From CAWBBA01 sp963729795 (GTDB taxonomy: Bacteria > Desulfobacterota > Desulfomonilia > Desulfomonilales > Desulfomonilaceae): DNA of 64,000 nt. A program made the translations under genes and the position numbers. The notes under the pieces are model-generated. The model ran no database searches and was not told the origin of the DNA. It saw only the letters and a program-made list of their open reading frames with translations. Location: positions 62,001-126,000 of the forward strand of contig CAVSPC010000046.1 of assembly GCA_963729795.1 (NCBI GenBank). The letters run 5' to 3'. Shown here one piece after another: positions 1 through 9,290 of this stretch; within the stretch, counting starts at the first letter, position 1, and every line of letters begins with the position of its first letter.

Positions 1-3000
1 CCCGGGAACTACTCTCCAAGGCATTGAATATCCCGGCGATTAACGAGATCAGCGCCCATGCGGCAGGAGTCCACCATGTCAACCCCGACGTGAGAACGAT
101 CGTTGAAATCGGAGGCCAGGACTCCAAATTCATCAAGATACAAACTGTCCTGAATAGTGGAAAGCCCCGCATTCACACCTTCCGCATGAACGAGATCTGC
201 GCCGCTGGAACGGGAGCGTTCCTGGACGAACAGGCGGAAAGGCTTGGCATTGGAATAGAGTCATTCGGTTCGCTGGCGCTTCAGAGCAACAAACCCGCTC
301 CTATTGCCGGACGCTGCGCGGTATTCGCGAAAACCGACATGATACATCAGGCCCAGGAGGGAACCCCTGTGCCGGATATTTTGCTTGGACTTGCCTTTGC
401 TCTCGTTCGCAATTATATCGCCACCTTGATAAGGGGAGACTCGCTAGTTCCCGTGGTGGCACTCCAGGGTGGCGTGATGACCAATCAGGCTGTCGTTCAC
501 GCCTTCCGCGAATTGCTGGGGCTGGAAAAAGAGCAGGTTGTCATTCCGCCCCATTATACGGTCATCGGCGCCTTGGGGTGCGCTGTACTCACCGCACGAT
601 CCAACCCCATTGGTGGGACTTCTCTCGAAACCCTCAAAGCCGCCGCTGATAAGGCTTCTCGAAAGCCTTTCTCGCGGTCGTTTTTCGATCCGCTCAATCC
701 CGCTTTAAACTCGAAACCGCCAACCTTGGAGGCAACCGACGACCGAGCCTTATCGGCGAGTCCTCTCGTCATGGGACTCGATATTGGTTCAGTTTCCGTG
801 AAGGGGGTGATCCTGGATGGAGCGGGTCGCGTTGTCAAAGAAGATTACCGCCTTTCGCGGTCTCTTCCCCTGGAAGCGTTAGCAGAGGTTATAAGGTCCC
901 TGACCGATGACGACATCAGCCTTGCGGCGATTGCAGTAACCGGCAGCGGCCGCCATCTTGCGGGCGGACTCTTAGGTGCCGACCTGATCGTCAATGAAAT
1001 TACGGCGCAGGCTCGTGCCGCGCTCAGTTACGACCCCGATGCAGACACCGTCGTTGAAATTGGGGGACAGGATTCCAAATGGATTTCTCTTGAAGGCGGG
1101 CAGGTCAGAGACTTCGAGATGAATCGAGTATGTGCGGCAGGCACCGGGAGTTTTTTGATGGCCCAGGCTCAGCGTCTGGGCCTCCCTATGGGTGATCCCT
1201 TTTCAGAAGCTGCTTTCTCATCGTGCAGACCCGCCGATCTGGGGAATCGGTGCACGGTGTTTATGGAATCGGACCTGATTCATCACCAAAATAACGGAGC
1301 TTCATCCGAGGATTTGGCTGCCGGCGTCTGTATCAGCATAGTTCACAACTATTTGGAACGAGTTGCGAATCACAATCCTCTGGGAGAGAGAGTCCTTTTC
1401 ATGGGTGGGGTAGCGGCTACTCCGGCTGTGAAAGCAGCGTTTGAGCAGCAAACCGGGTGCCGGCTCGAGACACCACCGATGTTTCGAGTGTCCGGCGCCG
1501 TCGGTGCCGCTTTGAAGGCATTGGAGGGACTTCAGGCCGAAAATATCGTTCCCAGGCCGCGGGCCACGATCCACTGGGATCCCGATCAAATCCGAAAAGA
1601 AGAATTTACATGCAAAGGCTGCTCGAACCAGTGCAGAGTCAACAAATACCAATCCGGGACACGGCATGTTTTCCACGGCGGTTTATGTGACCGATGGGAG
1701 ACGGATGACGGATGGCGGCGTACCGACGATGAGCCTGATCTCTTCTCAACCAGGGCTCGTCTTCTCAAAGAAATGGCCGGCAAAGGTCCCGATACGGACG
1801 GTTCTTGGGCAATGGTTCAGTCTCCGCAATTCTACGAGTGGTTTCCATTTTGGAAAGCCTTCTGCGAGGACCTGGGTATCTCCCTGCTGGTCTCCTCTTC
1901 ACTAAGCAGGAAACAATTCGAGAGCGGCTCGCGTTTCTTGAGGGTCGAGACCTGCCTTCCCATGAAAGCCATGGCAGGGCAGATCGAAGACCTGGTAAAC
2001 CGAGGAGCAAAGATGCTGTTTCACCCGGCGATTCTGAGCGAATCGCCTTCGATCGCAGAACGCAAACCGTTGGACCATTGCCCATACATTCAAGCTTCCT
2101 CTCAGTTCTTTCGGGAGACCTTTGACATTGAATGGAAAGAGCCGGTGGTGAACTGCGAGATTGATGCGGATGCTCTCCGAAGAGAGTGTGTTTCTTTTGC
2201 TCGCAATCTTGGATTCTCGCACCATAAAGCAATGTCCGCCTTCGGCAGTGGACAACAGCATCTAAAACAATTTCAGGCTCGTCTTCGAAGAGAAGGGGAA
2301 GAATTCGTGAACTCACTGGGAGCAACCGAATCGGCAATTGTCGTGCTCGGCAAGCCCTATCATACTTCCGATCCTTTCCTTAACATGAACCTCGGCAGCC
2401 TTCTTCATAGGCTGGGAATTCGTGGCGTCCCCGGCGACATCTATCCTGTGAAATATTCGGCCGAGATGCCCGTTTCTTGGAAATATCAAGGGAACATGAT
2501 CCAAGTCGCCCGCGCAATAGCAGAAGATCCAAGGCTTTTCCCGGTCCTCATCACGTTCTTCGGTTGTGGTCCCGATCCGTTTACTCTGCGCCACATTAAG
2601 GAAAGTCTTGCCGACAAGCCTATGCTCATCCTGGAGATGGACGAGCATTGCTCGAGGGCGGGCATCACCACTCGACTGGAAGCATTTCTTGACCGTATCA
2701 CCCGGAGCAGGAACGGATGCAAGACAGCGGCACATTCCTTCTTGACGTCTAGACCTCTGCACACTCCCTTAAAGAGCAGCGCCCAAGTTGTGGCTCAGCC
2801 CGCAACATCTCAGGGACACGAACCCACGCTCTCCGAGATTAATGAAGGGGGCAATTCTTCCGTGAAGCACGGAGCACTTCAACCTTCTGCGGGCAAGCGC
2901 AAGGGGCACGGATCGCGAGCCGAGGTTCTCTATATACCTTTTGTGGGTGACCATGCTTTCGGATTTGCCGCAGCCGCCCGCTCGGTAGGAGTCGATGCTC

Positions 3001-4139
3001 GTGTGCTTCCACCTCCGGACGAGGAATCGGAACGTCTCGGACGCCCGCACATGGTTGGGGGTGAGTGCCATCCGTATGCTCTGATCTTGGGAGATTACCT
3101 CAAGGCTGCTCGTGGCCTGTCAACTCAAGACGCGCAACGATCTCTGTTCTATATACTGGGCCCCGACGCATGTCGGTTACGGCAATTCCCGACGTACATA
3201 GAGAAAGTTCGGCGTGAACTCGGCCTTGGCGTACGTGTGATTCGAGACATAGACGAAGGAATCGACTCTTTCGGAGTTTCTCCCCACAGCAGGCAGCAGG
3301 TGTTGCTGAGGGCCTGGGAAGGACTGAACGCGTATGACGTGCTGCTTCGGCTGTTCCTTCAAGTTCGGCCCCGGATACAAGATCAGGTGCTCCTCGAACG
3401 TGTTTATGTTCAATGCCGGGACAAGCTCTACAAAGCCCTTTCAGAGGGCAGGGTCAGAGCAGGGGTGGACGAAGTCCTACATGACCTTGATGCGGTGGCT
3501 GTGGAGGACTCAGACCCTGTGCCGATCATCGCGGTTACCGGTGACTATTATACTAGAATAGTGCCTTACGCGAACAACGAGGTGTACACTGAAATAGAGG
3601 CTCTCGGCGGCATGCTCTGGTCGCCGCCGACATTCTCGGACAGTTTAAAGCTTGCAACATTGAGAGATTTCTTGTGGAGCGTCATGACCGGACACACACG
3701 CGCTGCTGCCGAGCACGGAATTTTTTACACTCTGATGACGATATCCGAATTTAAAGTTAAAGGCTTGCCCAGGGCCCGACGGGCTCTAAACAGGTCCACC
3801 GACCTGATGGGTTTGAACATGTGGAGAAAGGCTTCCGAGCACGCACACAGCCGGCTTCCTCCGGGAATCACCGCCCCACTTGCCACCGCGCTTAATTATC
3901 TCGATCAAGGCGCAGACGGCCTGCTCAACCTCATAACCCTTAACTGCTCTTATGGCACTGTGGTTACTGCAGCACTGCTTCGAGCGTTAAAGAAAAGACC
4001 CGGTATCCCGATGCTAACGCTGGTCTTTGACGGACTGAAGAAAACCAACGAAAAGACTCGCCTGGAAGCGTTCATGGAACAGGTCAGAGACCGCTTTCAT
4101 AACAGATTGCGGCCTGGCGGGAAGAGATCGGCCGGTTAA
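1..4139 (+). CDS. Acyl-CoA dehydratase activase, tandem BcrAD/BadFG ATPase plus DUF2229 (5' end cut by window)
   Basis: The reading frame is open from the window edge (first in-frame start-like codon TTG at 24), so the true start lies upstream. Two ASKHA ATPase domains of the 2-hydroxyacyl-CoA dehydratase/benzoyl-CoA reductase activator type occur in tandem. Each has GGQDSK, CAAGTG (Cys codons at 198 and 1131) and RCxVF (Cys codons at 315 and 1251). In the dimeric activators these Cys bridge one [4Fe-4S] cluster, so a single chain here carries all four ligands. A DUF2229 region follows with a CKGCSNQC cluster near 1611, then a long C-terminal half with more conserved Cys. The family hydrolyses ATP to inject low-potential electrons into dehydratases or reductases. 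The partner enzyme is not in the window, so the substrate is unknown. Confidence 0.93.
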   Translation, partial: RELLSKALNIPAINEISAHAAGVHHVNPDVRTIVEIGGQDSKFIKIQTVLNSGKPRIHTFRMNEICAAGTGAFLDEQAERLGIGIESFGSLALQSNKPAPIAGRCAVFAKTDMIHQAQEGTPVPDILLGLAFALVRNYIATLIRGDSLVPVVALQGGVMTNQAVVHAFRELLGLEKEQVVIPPHYTVIGALGCAVLTARSNPIGGTSLETLKAAADKASRKPFSRSFFDPLNPALNSKPPTLEATDDRALSASPLVMGLDIGSVSVKGVILDGAGRVVKEDYRLSRSLPLEALAEVIRSLTDDDISLAAIAVTGSGRHLAGGLLGADLIVNEITAQARAALSYDPDADTVVEIGGQDSKWISLEGGQVRDFEMNRVCAAGTGSFLMAQAQRLGLPMGDPFSEAAFSSCRPADLGNRCTVFMESDLIHHQNNGASSEDLAAGVCISIVHNYLERVANHNPLGERVLFMGGVAATPAVKAAFEQQTGCRLETPPMFRVSGAVGAALKALEGLQAENIVPRPRATIHWDPDQIRKEEFTCKGCSNQCRVNKYQSGTRHVFHGGLCDRWETDDGWRRTDDEPDLFSTRARLLKEMAGKGPDTDGSWAMVQSPQFYEWFPFWKAFCEDLGISLLVSSSLSRKQFESGSRFLRVETCLPMKAMAGQIEDLVNRGAKMLFHPAILSESPSIAERKPLDHCPYIQASSQFFRETFDIEWKEPVVNCEIDADALRRECVSFARNLGFSHHKAMSAFGSGQQHLKQFQARLRREGEEFVNSLGATESAIVVLGKPYHTSDPFLNMNLGSLLHRLGIRGVPGDIYPVKYSAEMPVSWKYQGNMIQVARAIAEDPRLFPVLITFFGCGPDPFTLRHIKESLADKPMLILEMDEHCSRAGITTRLEAFLDRITRSRNGCKTAAHSFLTSRPLHTPLKSSAQVVAQPATSQGHEPTLSEINEGGNSSVKHGALQPSAGKRKGHGSRAEVLYIPFVGDHAFGFAAAARSVGVDARVLPPPDEESERLGRPHMVGGECHPYALILGDYLKAARGLSTQDAQRSLFYILGPDACRLRQFPTYIEKVRRELGLGVRVIRDIDEGIDSFGVSPHSRQQVLLRAWEGLNAYDVLLRLFLQVRPRIQDQVLLERVYVQCRDKLYKALSEGRVRAGVDEVLHDLDAVAVEDSDPVPIIAVTGDYYTRIVPYANNEVYTEIEALGGMLWSPPTFSDSLKLATLRDFLWSVMTGHTRAAAEHGIFYTLMTISEFKVKGLPRARRALNRSTDLMGLNMWRKASEHAHSRLPPGITAPLATALNYLDQGADGLLNLITLNCSYGTVVTAALLRALKKRPGIPMLTLVFDGLKKTNEKTRLEAFMEQVRDRFHNRLRPGGKRSAG

Positions 4140-4448
4140 GGGACGACGTCGCTTGGCCAGTTCATCTTGCGATGTTTCAGGCTCCTCACAAAGTTCGACC
4201 GTTCGCTTCAGTCGACTTCACTACGCCTTAAGTTCATGGTAAATTGTAATTGCCTGCATCGGAGCGACCACTTACAATCTGCTAAGGCCATCGTACGGCG
4301 CGGATGAGCGGGTGGGCGTCCGAAGGCTTGATCGAACACAAACTGGGGCGGTCATAGATCCGCCCGTACCCCTCTTTGTGACATCTTTGTATGCCAACAG
4401 TCTAACAGTGTGACATGTCCTGTTCATTCGGGAAAGGAGTTCCAGTCG
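4140..4448. other. Intergenic gap, no feature recognised
   Basis: About 310 bases between the activase and the ferredoxin-like gene. I see no convincing ORF, RNA or strong terminator. It presumably contains the promoter of the downstream operon, but I cannot point to clear -35/-10 boxes. Confidence 0.4.
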
Positions 4449-4697
4449 ATGCGAGTGATCACGGTCTGCGTGGGGAGCGCCTGCCATCTCAAGGGGTCCC
4501 ACGAGATAATAAACTATTTCAAGACGGCAATAGCAGAAGCCGGACTCGAAAAAGAAGTAGAACTTAAAGGAACCTTTTGCATGGATCAATGTACTGATGG
4601 GGCCAACCTTCTTATCGACGAACAGATTTTCCACGCCAATTCAGTCGACGATGCCAGGCAAATCTTTGAAACTGAGATACTCCAGAAGCTAAAGTAG
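4449..4697 (+). CDS. Thioredoxin-like (2Fe-2S) ferredoxin domain protein
   Basis: 82 residues from ATG 4449, chosen over ATG 4410 because AAAGGAG precedes it at normal spacing. Four Cys in the pattern CVGSACH ... CMDQC match the thin [2Fe-2S] fold shared with NuoE and HydC C-termini. The protein probably acts as a small soluble electron carrier or redox sensor in the cytoplasm. It is the first gene of a tight operon (14-base gap to the Cache/HAMP/REC gene, which overlaps the SpoIIE-type gene). From family knowledge, similar trios sit next to electron-bifurcating [FeFe]-hydrogenase genes; no hydrogenase is visible here. Confidence 0.85.
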   Translation: MRVITVCVGSACHLKGSHEIINYFKTAIAEAGLEKEVELKGTFCMDQCTDGANLLIDEQIFHANSVDDARQIFETEILQKLK

Positions 4698-4711
4698 AGG
4701 GTGACGGCATC

Positions 4712-7018
4712 ATGGACTCAGCTAGACCGAAAAGAGTACCGTGGAAGAGTTGGAGTGACTTCACAGCATGGGCGCAGGATTTCTCCTTGCGACAAAAAGT
4801 GCTGGGAGGATTCCTGGGGGTAGTAGTGCTTGTTGGGTTGGCCACGATTCTGATCGGGACCAGACTTGCCAGGGAAACTATTATCGATCGGGCCAGGATC
4901 CGACTTTTCAGCGACCTTGCCACTGCCGGATTTATTCTGAAAAACTCCCAGGAGAATTTGGAGCTGAAAATCCGCATGGCTGCGGGTTCAGAGAAGTTCG
5001 AAGATCTCCTACGAAAAGGAGAAATTAACGAAATTCGTAATAGTCTGGCAAAGTTGGCAGTTGAAAACGATTTAGATTTTCTTTCAGTCACCGACGATAA
5101 GGGCCGCGTCCTGGCCCGTGCTTTTGCACCGGAAATCAAAAACAAGGACGTCACTTCCGATCCTCTTGTCGCGGCTGCACTGAAAGGGCAGGATTCCTCC
5201 GGCGTGAGGCTGGTTTCGGTCGAAGCGCTTTCAAACGAGAACCCTAGCCTCCTTCGTCGCATAGGAGAACGCCCTGATAAGAAATGCATGATATTGGAAG
5301 CAGCCCACCCCGTTGTCACGGGAACAACTGTGACGGCCACGTTTTACGGAGGAATTCTTCTCAACAACAACAACCTCATTGTGGATACGATCTCGCAAAG
5401 GCTCTTCAGGGGAGAAGTTTTCCAGAAAAGGGATGTCGGGTACGTGGCCATATTTCAGGGAGATCGGGCTGTCAGCACTACTTTGAGAGGACAACAAGGT
5501 CTGCCTTTCCTGGGTTTCAAGGCTGGCAAGGAGATTCGTGACAAGGTTCTCAACATGGGGCAGACCGAAATTACCTGGGAATCTCAGCTAGGGGCAATGT
5601 ATCTTTCCGCGACCGATCCTATCCGTGGTACGGAGGGAAAGATCATAGGTGCTCTTCAGGTTGGCACCCTCGAAGAACCCATTACCTCGGTCATACACAG
5701 ACTCGTGGGAACTTTTCTGGTTGTTGCTTTTTTCGGGGTTATGCTGATGGCCGCGATTTCTTATTTCCTTGTCAAATGGATTAATCGGCCGCTCGAACAG
5801 ATGCTCCACGCGGCGAGGAGAGCTGCCGACGGTGACCTGAGCCAGGAAGTCCCTGTTATGGCCAGGGACGAAGTCGGCGAGTTGGCGGCCACATTCAACC
5901 TGATGATCCGTAATCTAGCTGAATCGCGTAAGAAGCTGGAAGCGTGGGGCGAACAACTGGCTTCCAAGGTGGCAGCTCAAACCGGCGAATTGGATCAAGC
6001 CCGAGAACAAGTCGCGCGGGTCAAGAAACTCGCATCACTTGAAAAAATGGCTGATGGGATGAGCCATATAATGGCGCACATCTCGGACCCCATGGTAGGT
6101 TTCGCCGTACCTGGGGACGACAGCGGGACCACAAGTAAAATTCTCATCCTGGATACAGACGAAAAAGTCCTTGAGATATGTGAGCGTATCCTTGAGAGCG
6201 AAGGATTCGAAGTGAGCCTCGCCCGCACGGTCAACGAAGCGCTGGCAGATCTTGAGAAGCAGTTCTTCGACGTAGTCGTGGCGGACATCGACATGCCGGA
6301 AATGAGCGGCCAGGATCTTTTGAAAGAGATGAAGTACCGACAACCCGAAGTTCTCGTAATAATGACAGCGCCGTTCAAAGCGACCGAAGAAGCGGTCGAA
6401 GTAGTGAAGATGGGCGCTTACGACTACATACCCAAGCCTTTCGGTCCGCATCAGATCCTGCTCATGGTCTATACAGCCCTCCAGACAAAGGAAATGCTCC
6501 AAAAGACAAGGCGACAACATGCGGAACAAAGGGCCGAGGCGATTTTCCAGCGCTTGCCCGTGGCGATAGCTCTGGCCGACAAAGCCCATCGCGTGGTCTA
6601 CCACAATAGAGCTTTCACTGAACTTGCCGCCCAGGACGGAGAGGAGCCCGTTCGGGGCAAGACCTTCGGAGAACTATTCGGGGTTGATCCCCTGGATGAA
6701 GGCATGGGCGAAGAAGAGTCCGGTGGCTCAAGATGGTTGCAACTCGACAAAGTCGGCCGCACCGCAAAGCTTTACAATTTCGAACTGCCAGACGAGGACC
6801 TCAGGGTCTTGATGCTTCTGGACATTACCGACACCGTCATGAAAGACCAACAGGCCGACGTGTTCAAAACCGAGACCATTACGAAAGCTCAGCAGGTCAT
6901 ACACCAGCAGATGCGTGTGGCCCAGGAGATAGCCGGATTACTGGGAGAGACCACTGCGGAGACTAAAGCCGCCCTTTTCGAGTTGATCAAGCTAGCAGGT
7001 GAGGGAGAGTCACGATGA
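4712..7018 (+). CDS. Membrane sensor: Cache-like domain, HAMP, degenerate H-box, REC, PAS-like; no kinase ATPase domain
   Basis: 768 residues. TM1 lies at about residues 30-50, a roughly 280-residue extracytoplasmic sensor domain follows, then TM2 at about 330-354 and a HAMP domain at about 355-408. A short coiled region contains a His-kinase-like H-box (GMSHIMAHI, His452). It leads into a complete REC domain (phospho-acceptor Asp525 in ADIDMPEMSG, KPF lysine loop) and a PAS-like segment. The C-terminus has no HATPase_c N/G boxes, so the protein cannot phosphorylate on its own in the usual way. It overlaps the SpoIIE-type gene by ATGA, indicating translational coupling. The sensed signal is unknown; a redox cue is plausible from the neighbours. 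Confidence 0.85.
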   Translation: MDSARPKRVPWKSWSDFTAWAQDFSLRQKVLGGFLGVVVLVGLATILIGTRLARETIIDRARIRLFSDLATAGFILKNSQENLELKIRMAAGSEKFEDLLRKGEINEIRNSLAKLAVENDLDFLSVTDDKGRVLARAFAPEIKNKDVTSDPLVAAALKGQDSSGVRLVSVEALSNENPSLLRRIGERPDKKCMILEAAHPVVTGTTVTATFYGGILLNNNNLIVDTISQRLFRGEVFQKRDVGYVAIFQGDRAVSTTLRGQQGLPFLGFKAGKEIRDKVLNMGQTEITWESQLGAMYLSATDPIRGTEGKIIGALQVGTLEEPITSVIHRLVGTFLVVAFFGVMLMAAISYFLVKWINRPLEQMLHAARRAADGDLSQEVPVMARDEVGELAATFNLMIRNLAESRKKLEAWGEQLASKVAAQTGELDQAREQVARVKKLASLEKMADGMSHIMAHISDPMVGFAVPGDDSGTTSKILILDTDEKVLEICERILESEGFEVSLARTVNEALADLEKQFFDVVVADIDMPEMSGQDLLKEMKYRQPEVLVIMTAPFKATEEAVEVVKMGAYDYIPKPFGPHQILLMVYTALQTKEMLQKTRRQHAEQRAEAIFQRLPVAIALADKAHRVVYHNRAFTELAAQDGEEPVRGKTFGELFGVDPLDEGMGEEESGGSRWLQLDKVGRTAKLYNFELPDEDLRVLMLLDITDTVMKDQQADVFKTETITKAQQVIHQQMRVAQEIAGLLGETTAETKAALFELIKLAGEGESR

Positions 7019-8172
7019 ACGATGCACTGTTCATCGAGGCCGGTGGGGCAAACATCAGCAAGTATGGGGAAATACTTTGCGGAGACTCATTGTCTGTGGC
7101 TCCGATGGGTGGTGGCAAGCTCATGGTCCTTTCCGACGGCCTTGGTAGCGGAGTCAAGGCCAACATCCTGGCTACCCTGACGACCAAAATAGCCATGCGG
7201 TTGATGGAACGCGGCCTTCCTCTCGAAGAAGTCGTCGCAACGCTGACCGACACGCTTCCCGAGTGCAAGGTCAGGAAGATTGCGTACAGCACATTTACCT
7301 TGCTAAAGGTATTGGAAGATGGGAGAGCATATCTCGCCGAGTTCGACAACCCGCCAACGTTCTTTCTCAAACGGGGCTATGTCAGCCAGTTGAGATACAA
7401 AGATCGAGTCATCGGCGCGAGAAAAATCCGCGAGGCTCACGTCCACCTGAACGCCGGTGACTGGTTGATAACCGTGAGCGACGGAGAGATTCATGCCGGC
7501 ATAGGAGGGTTGCTGAATCTTGGCTGGGATTGGGAAAAAATTGCCAAGTTCCTCGAGACCCAGGTCTACGAAGATGTTTCCGCCCAAAAGGTTGCTCAGA
7601 TTCTGGTGGACCAAGCCCGCCAGCTATACGAAGGGAAGCCTGGTGACGACACGACGGTCGGGGTATTGAAGATACGGCCCAAGCGCTTCAGCACGTTCAT
7701 GATCGGTCCTCCCGTGAGGCGTGAAGACGATGATATCGTAGTGAATCGATTCTTGGAGACACCCGGCCGCAAAATAGTCAGTGGGGGAACAACAGCAGGC
7801 ATACTCGGAAAAATGTTGGGAAAAGATGTGACAGTTGACCTCTCTACCATGACCAGCAAGATCCCGCCCACCGGAAAGTTGGACGGGATAGACCTTGTGA
7901 CCGAAGGAGTCCATACAGTAAACCATGCGCTGGAAATACTTGAAAAGCTAAAGGATATTGAACAGCTCGTTGCTAAGCGCGATGGTGCAAGCCGCTTGGC
8001 ATGGGAATTCCTCTATGCGGATAGTATCAACATCTTGTTGGGCCAGGCCATCAACCCTGCGCACCTGAATCCTAACTTGCCTCAGGAAATGGGGTTCAAG
8101 AGCCGTAGCGTGCAGGCCATTGCGAACCTTCTCAGAGATAGGGGCAAAGAGGTTAATCTCGAAATTCACTAA
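7015..8172 (+). CDS. SpoIIE-family (PP2C-like) serine phosphatase
   Basis: 385 residues. The N-terminal 230 residues show the SpoIIE/PPM fold with metal-binding acidic motifs (LSDGLGSGVKAN, VSDGEIHAGI, GDDTTVGVLKI). The remaining C-terminal 150 residues are a helical extension I do not recognise. The start ATG overlaps the stop of the membrane sensor gene. Proteins of this kind dephosphorylate Ser/Thr in anti-sigma-antagonist or other partner-switch proteins; no STAS or anti-sigma gene is adjacent, so the target is unknown. With the ferredoxin and REC protein it probably forms one signalling unit. Confidence 0.85.
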   Translation: MNDALFIEAGGANISKYGEILCGDSLSVAPMGGGKLMVLSDGLGSGVKANILATLTTKIAMRLMERGLPLEEVVATLTDTLPECKVRKIAYSTFTLLKVLEDGRAYLAEFDNPPTFFLKRGYVSQLRYKDRVIGARKIREAHVHLNAGDWLITVSDGEIHAGIGGLLNLGWDWEKIAKFLETQVYEDVSAQKVAQILVDQARQLYEGKPGDDTTVGVLKIRPKRFSTFMIGPPVRREDDDIVVNRFLETPGRKIVSGGTTAGILGKMLGKDVTVDLSTMTSKIPPTGKLDGIDLVTEGVHTVNHALEILEKLKDIEQLVAKRDGASRLAWEFLYADSINILLGQAINPAHLNPNLPQEMGFKSRSVQAIANLLRDRGKEVNLEIH

Positions 8173-8247
8173 TTTCAGCTTCGCGATCCTTCAAAAAACC
8201 CGCGGAACTGATGCAGAAATTCGAAACGTATAAGGATTGTTGCAGCA

Positions 8248-9114
8248 ATGAATTTAGCTTGTCCGGTCTGTTTAAGCGAAAATCGGGAAATGGACGGATT
8301 TGACCTGATTTCAGTTTTGGGCCTTATGAAGGAATACAATTGGCAAGAAATCTGGAAGCGATACCGTCCCCCAAATGCCCGAAATGACACCATAAGCATG
8401 TACGTGCCCGCTGACCTCTATTTCATCGAAATGCATGTTCAAAAGATGCAGCGGATCATCCTCTCGGAAAAGTTCAACACGAATCCCTTCTTCATGCAAC
8501 AGGTAATCCAAAGGATCATTGCATCACACGACAATGATCTGATTATGAGCAAGATCCGACAACAGGGGATTGACACCGGAGACAATCCCATCTCGTTGTC
8601 ATGTTCAATGGGTGACACGATTATAGATCTCATCGTGAACAAAGAGGAACACCGCTCAAAAAGAACTCTCGCTCGGCATGGGAACACCCATATTGAAACG
8701 GTGGAGAACCGGCCGCTGGATATCTACGACCTCTCTTCTACATTATACCTTTGTCAGCAAAACCTTTCCGGTGCGATCTTTAGGCGGTACGAGGACCCGG
8801 AAAATCAGCCGGATCAAGGCTCGTCCGATCGTCGGGTCACGATCCGAACTCAAGTGGGCGATTACTCAGTGTGTTTGGACTTTAGACAAGTTTCTACCAG
8901 AACGGAAAGGATGATTCCGCCGCCAGGTAACGCGTCCGTTTACACAATGCATCAAGTGCTCCAAAGGATGAATTTCAGGCATGCGCTGACTCTCATTTTG
9001 AAAGAACTTAACGACGTGGGCCTTTCAGTAACATTGGAGCAGCTCGAGAGTCAGTTCACGTTGCGGCGGTACATAAATGACACCGCCTTGCGCCTGGACT
9101 TCGAACGCGTCTAA
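8248..9114 (+). CDS. Uncharacterised 288-residue protein
   Basis: No family recognised. It is soluble, without signal peptide or TM. It begins with a CPVC pair (CxxC at residues 5-8, no second pair) and is otherwise mixed alpha/beta with many charged residues. An AAGGA lies upstream of ATG 8248 at slightly long spacing. The gene starts 75 bases after the SpoIIE-type gene on the same strand, so it may be the last member of that operon. A metal-binding N-terminus is possible but unproven. Confidence 0.7.
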   Translation: MNLACPVCLSENREMDGFDLISVLGLMKEYNWQEIWKRYRPPNARNDTISMYVPADLYFIEMHVQKMQRIILSEKFNTNPFFMQQVIQRIIASHDNDLIMSKIRQQGIDTGDNPISLSCSMGDTIIDLIVNKEEHRSKRTLARHGNTHIETVENRPLDIYDLSSTLYLCQQNLSGAIFRRYEDPENQPDQGSSDRRVTIRTQVGDYSVCLDFRQVSTRTERMIPPPGNASVYTMHQVLQRMNFRHALTLILKELNDVGLSVTLEQLESQFTLRRYINDTALRLDFERV

Positions 9115-9180
9115 AGCGGTTCTCGAAGGAATTGTGATAAAGTCAGCATTCAGTTTTCAGCGGGAAAGTGTCATTAAACC

Positions 9181-9240
9181 TGTGGGGCAGGTTTCCAGCC
9201 TGTCTATTGGGAAGGACGGGCAAGATGCCCGTCGCCACCA
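9181..9240. repeat. Dispersed repeat module (GGGGCAGG ... GATGCCCGTCGCCA)
   Basis: This 60-base stretch contains GGGGCAGG, CCAGCCTGTC and CAAGATGCCCGTCGCCA. Related modules occur near 44434 and 61345 in this window. It lies in the convergent gap between the 288-residue gene and the multiheme cytochrome gene. Confidence 0.6.
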
Positions 9241-9290
9241 AACCATGCTCTCTTTCCGTGAATAATTTCGAGAATCCCCACGAGCGCAAC

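Noticed and set aside
1765..2337. 190-codon minus-strand ORF inside the activase gene
   Set aside because: Shadow of the strong plus-strand coding frame; no ribosome site or recognisable domain.
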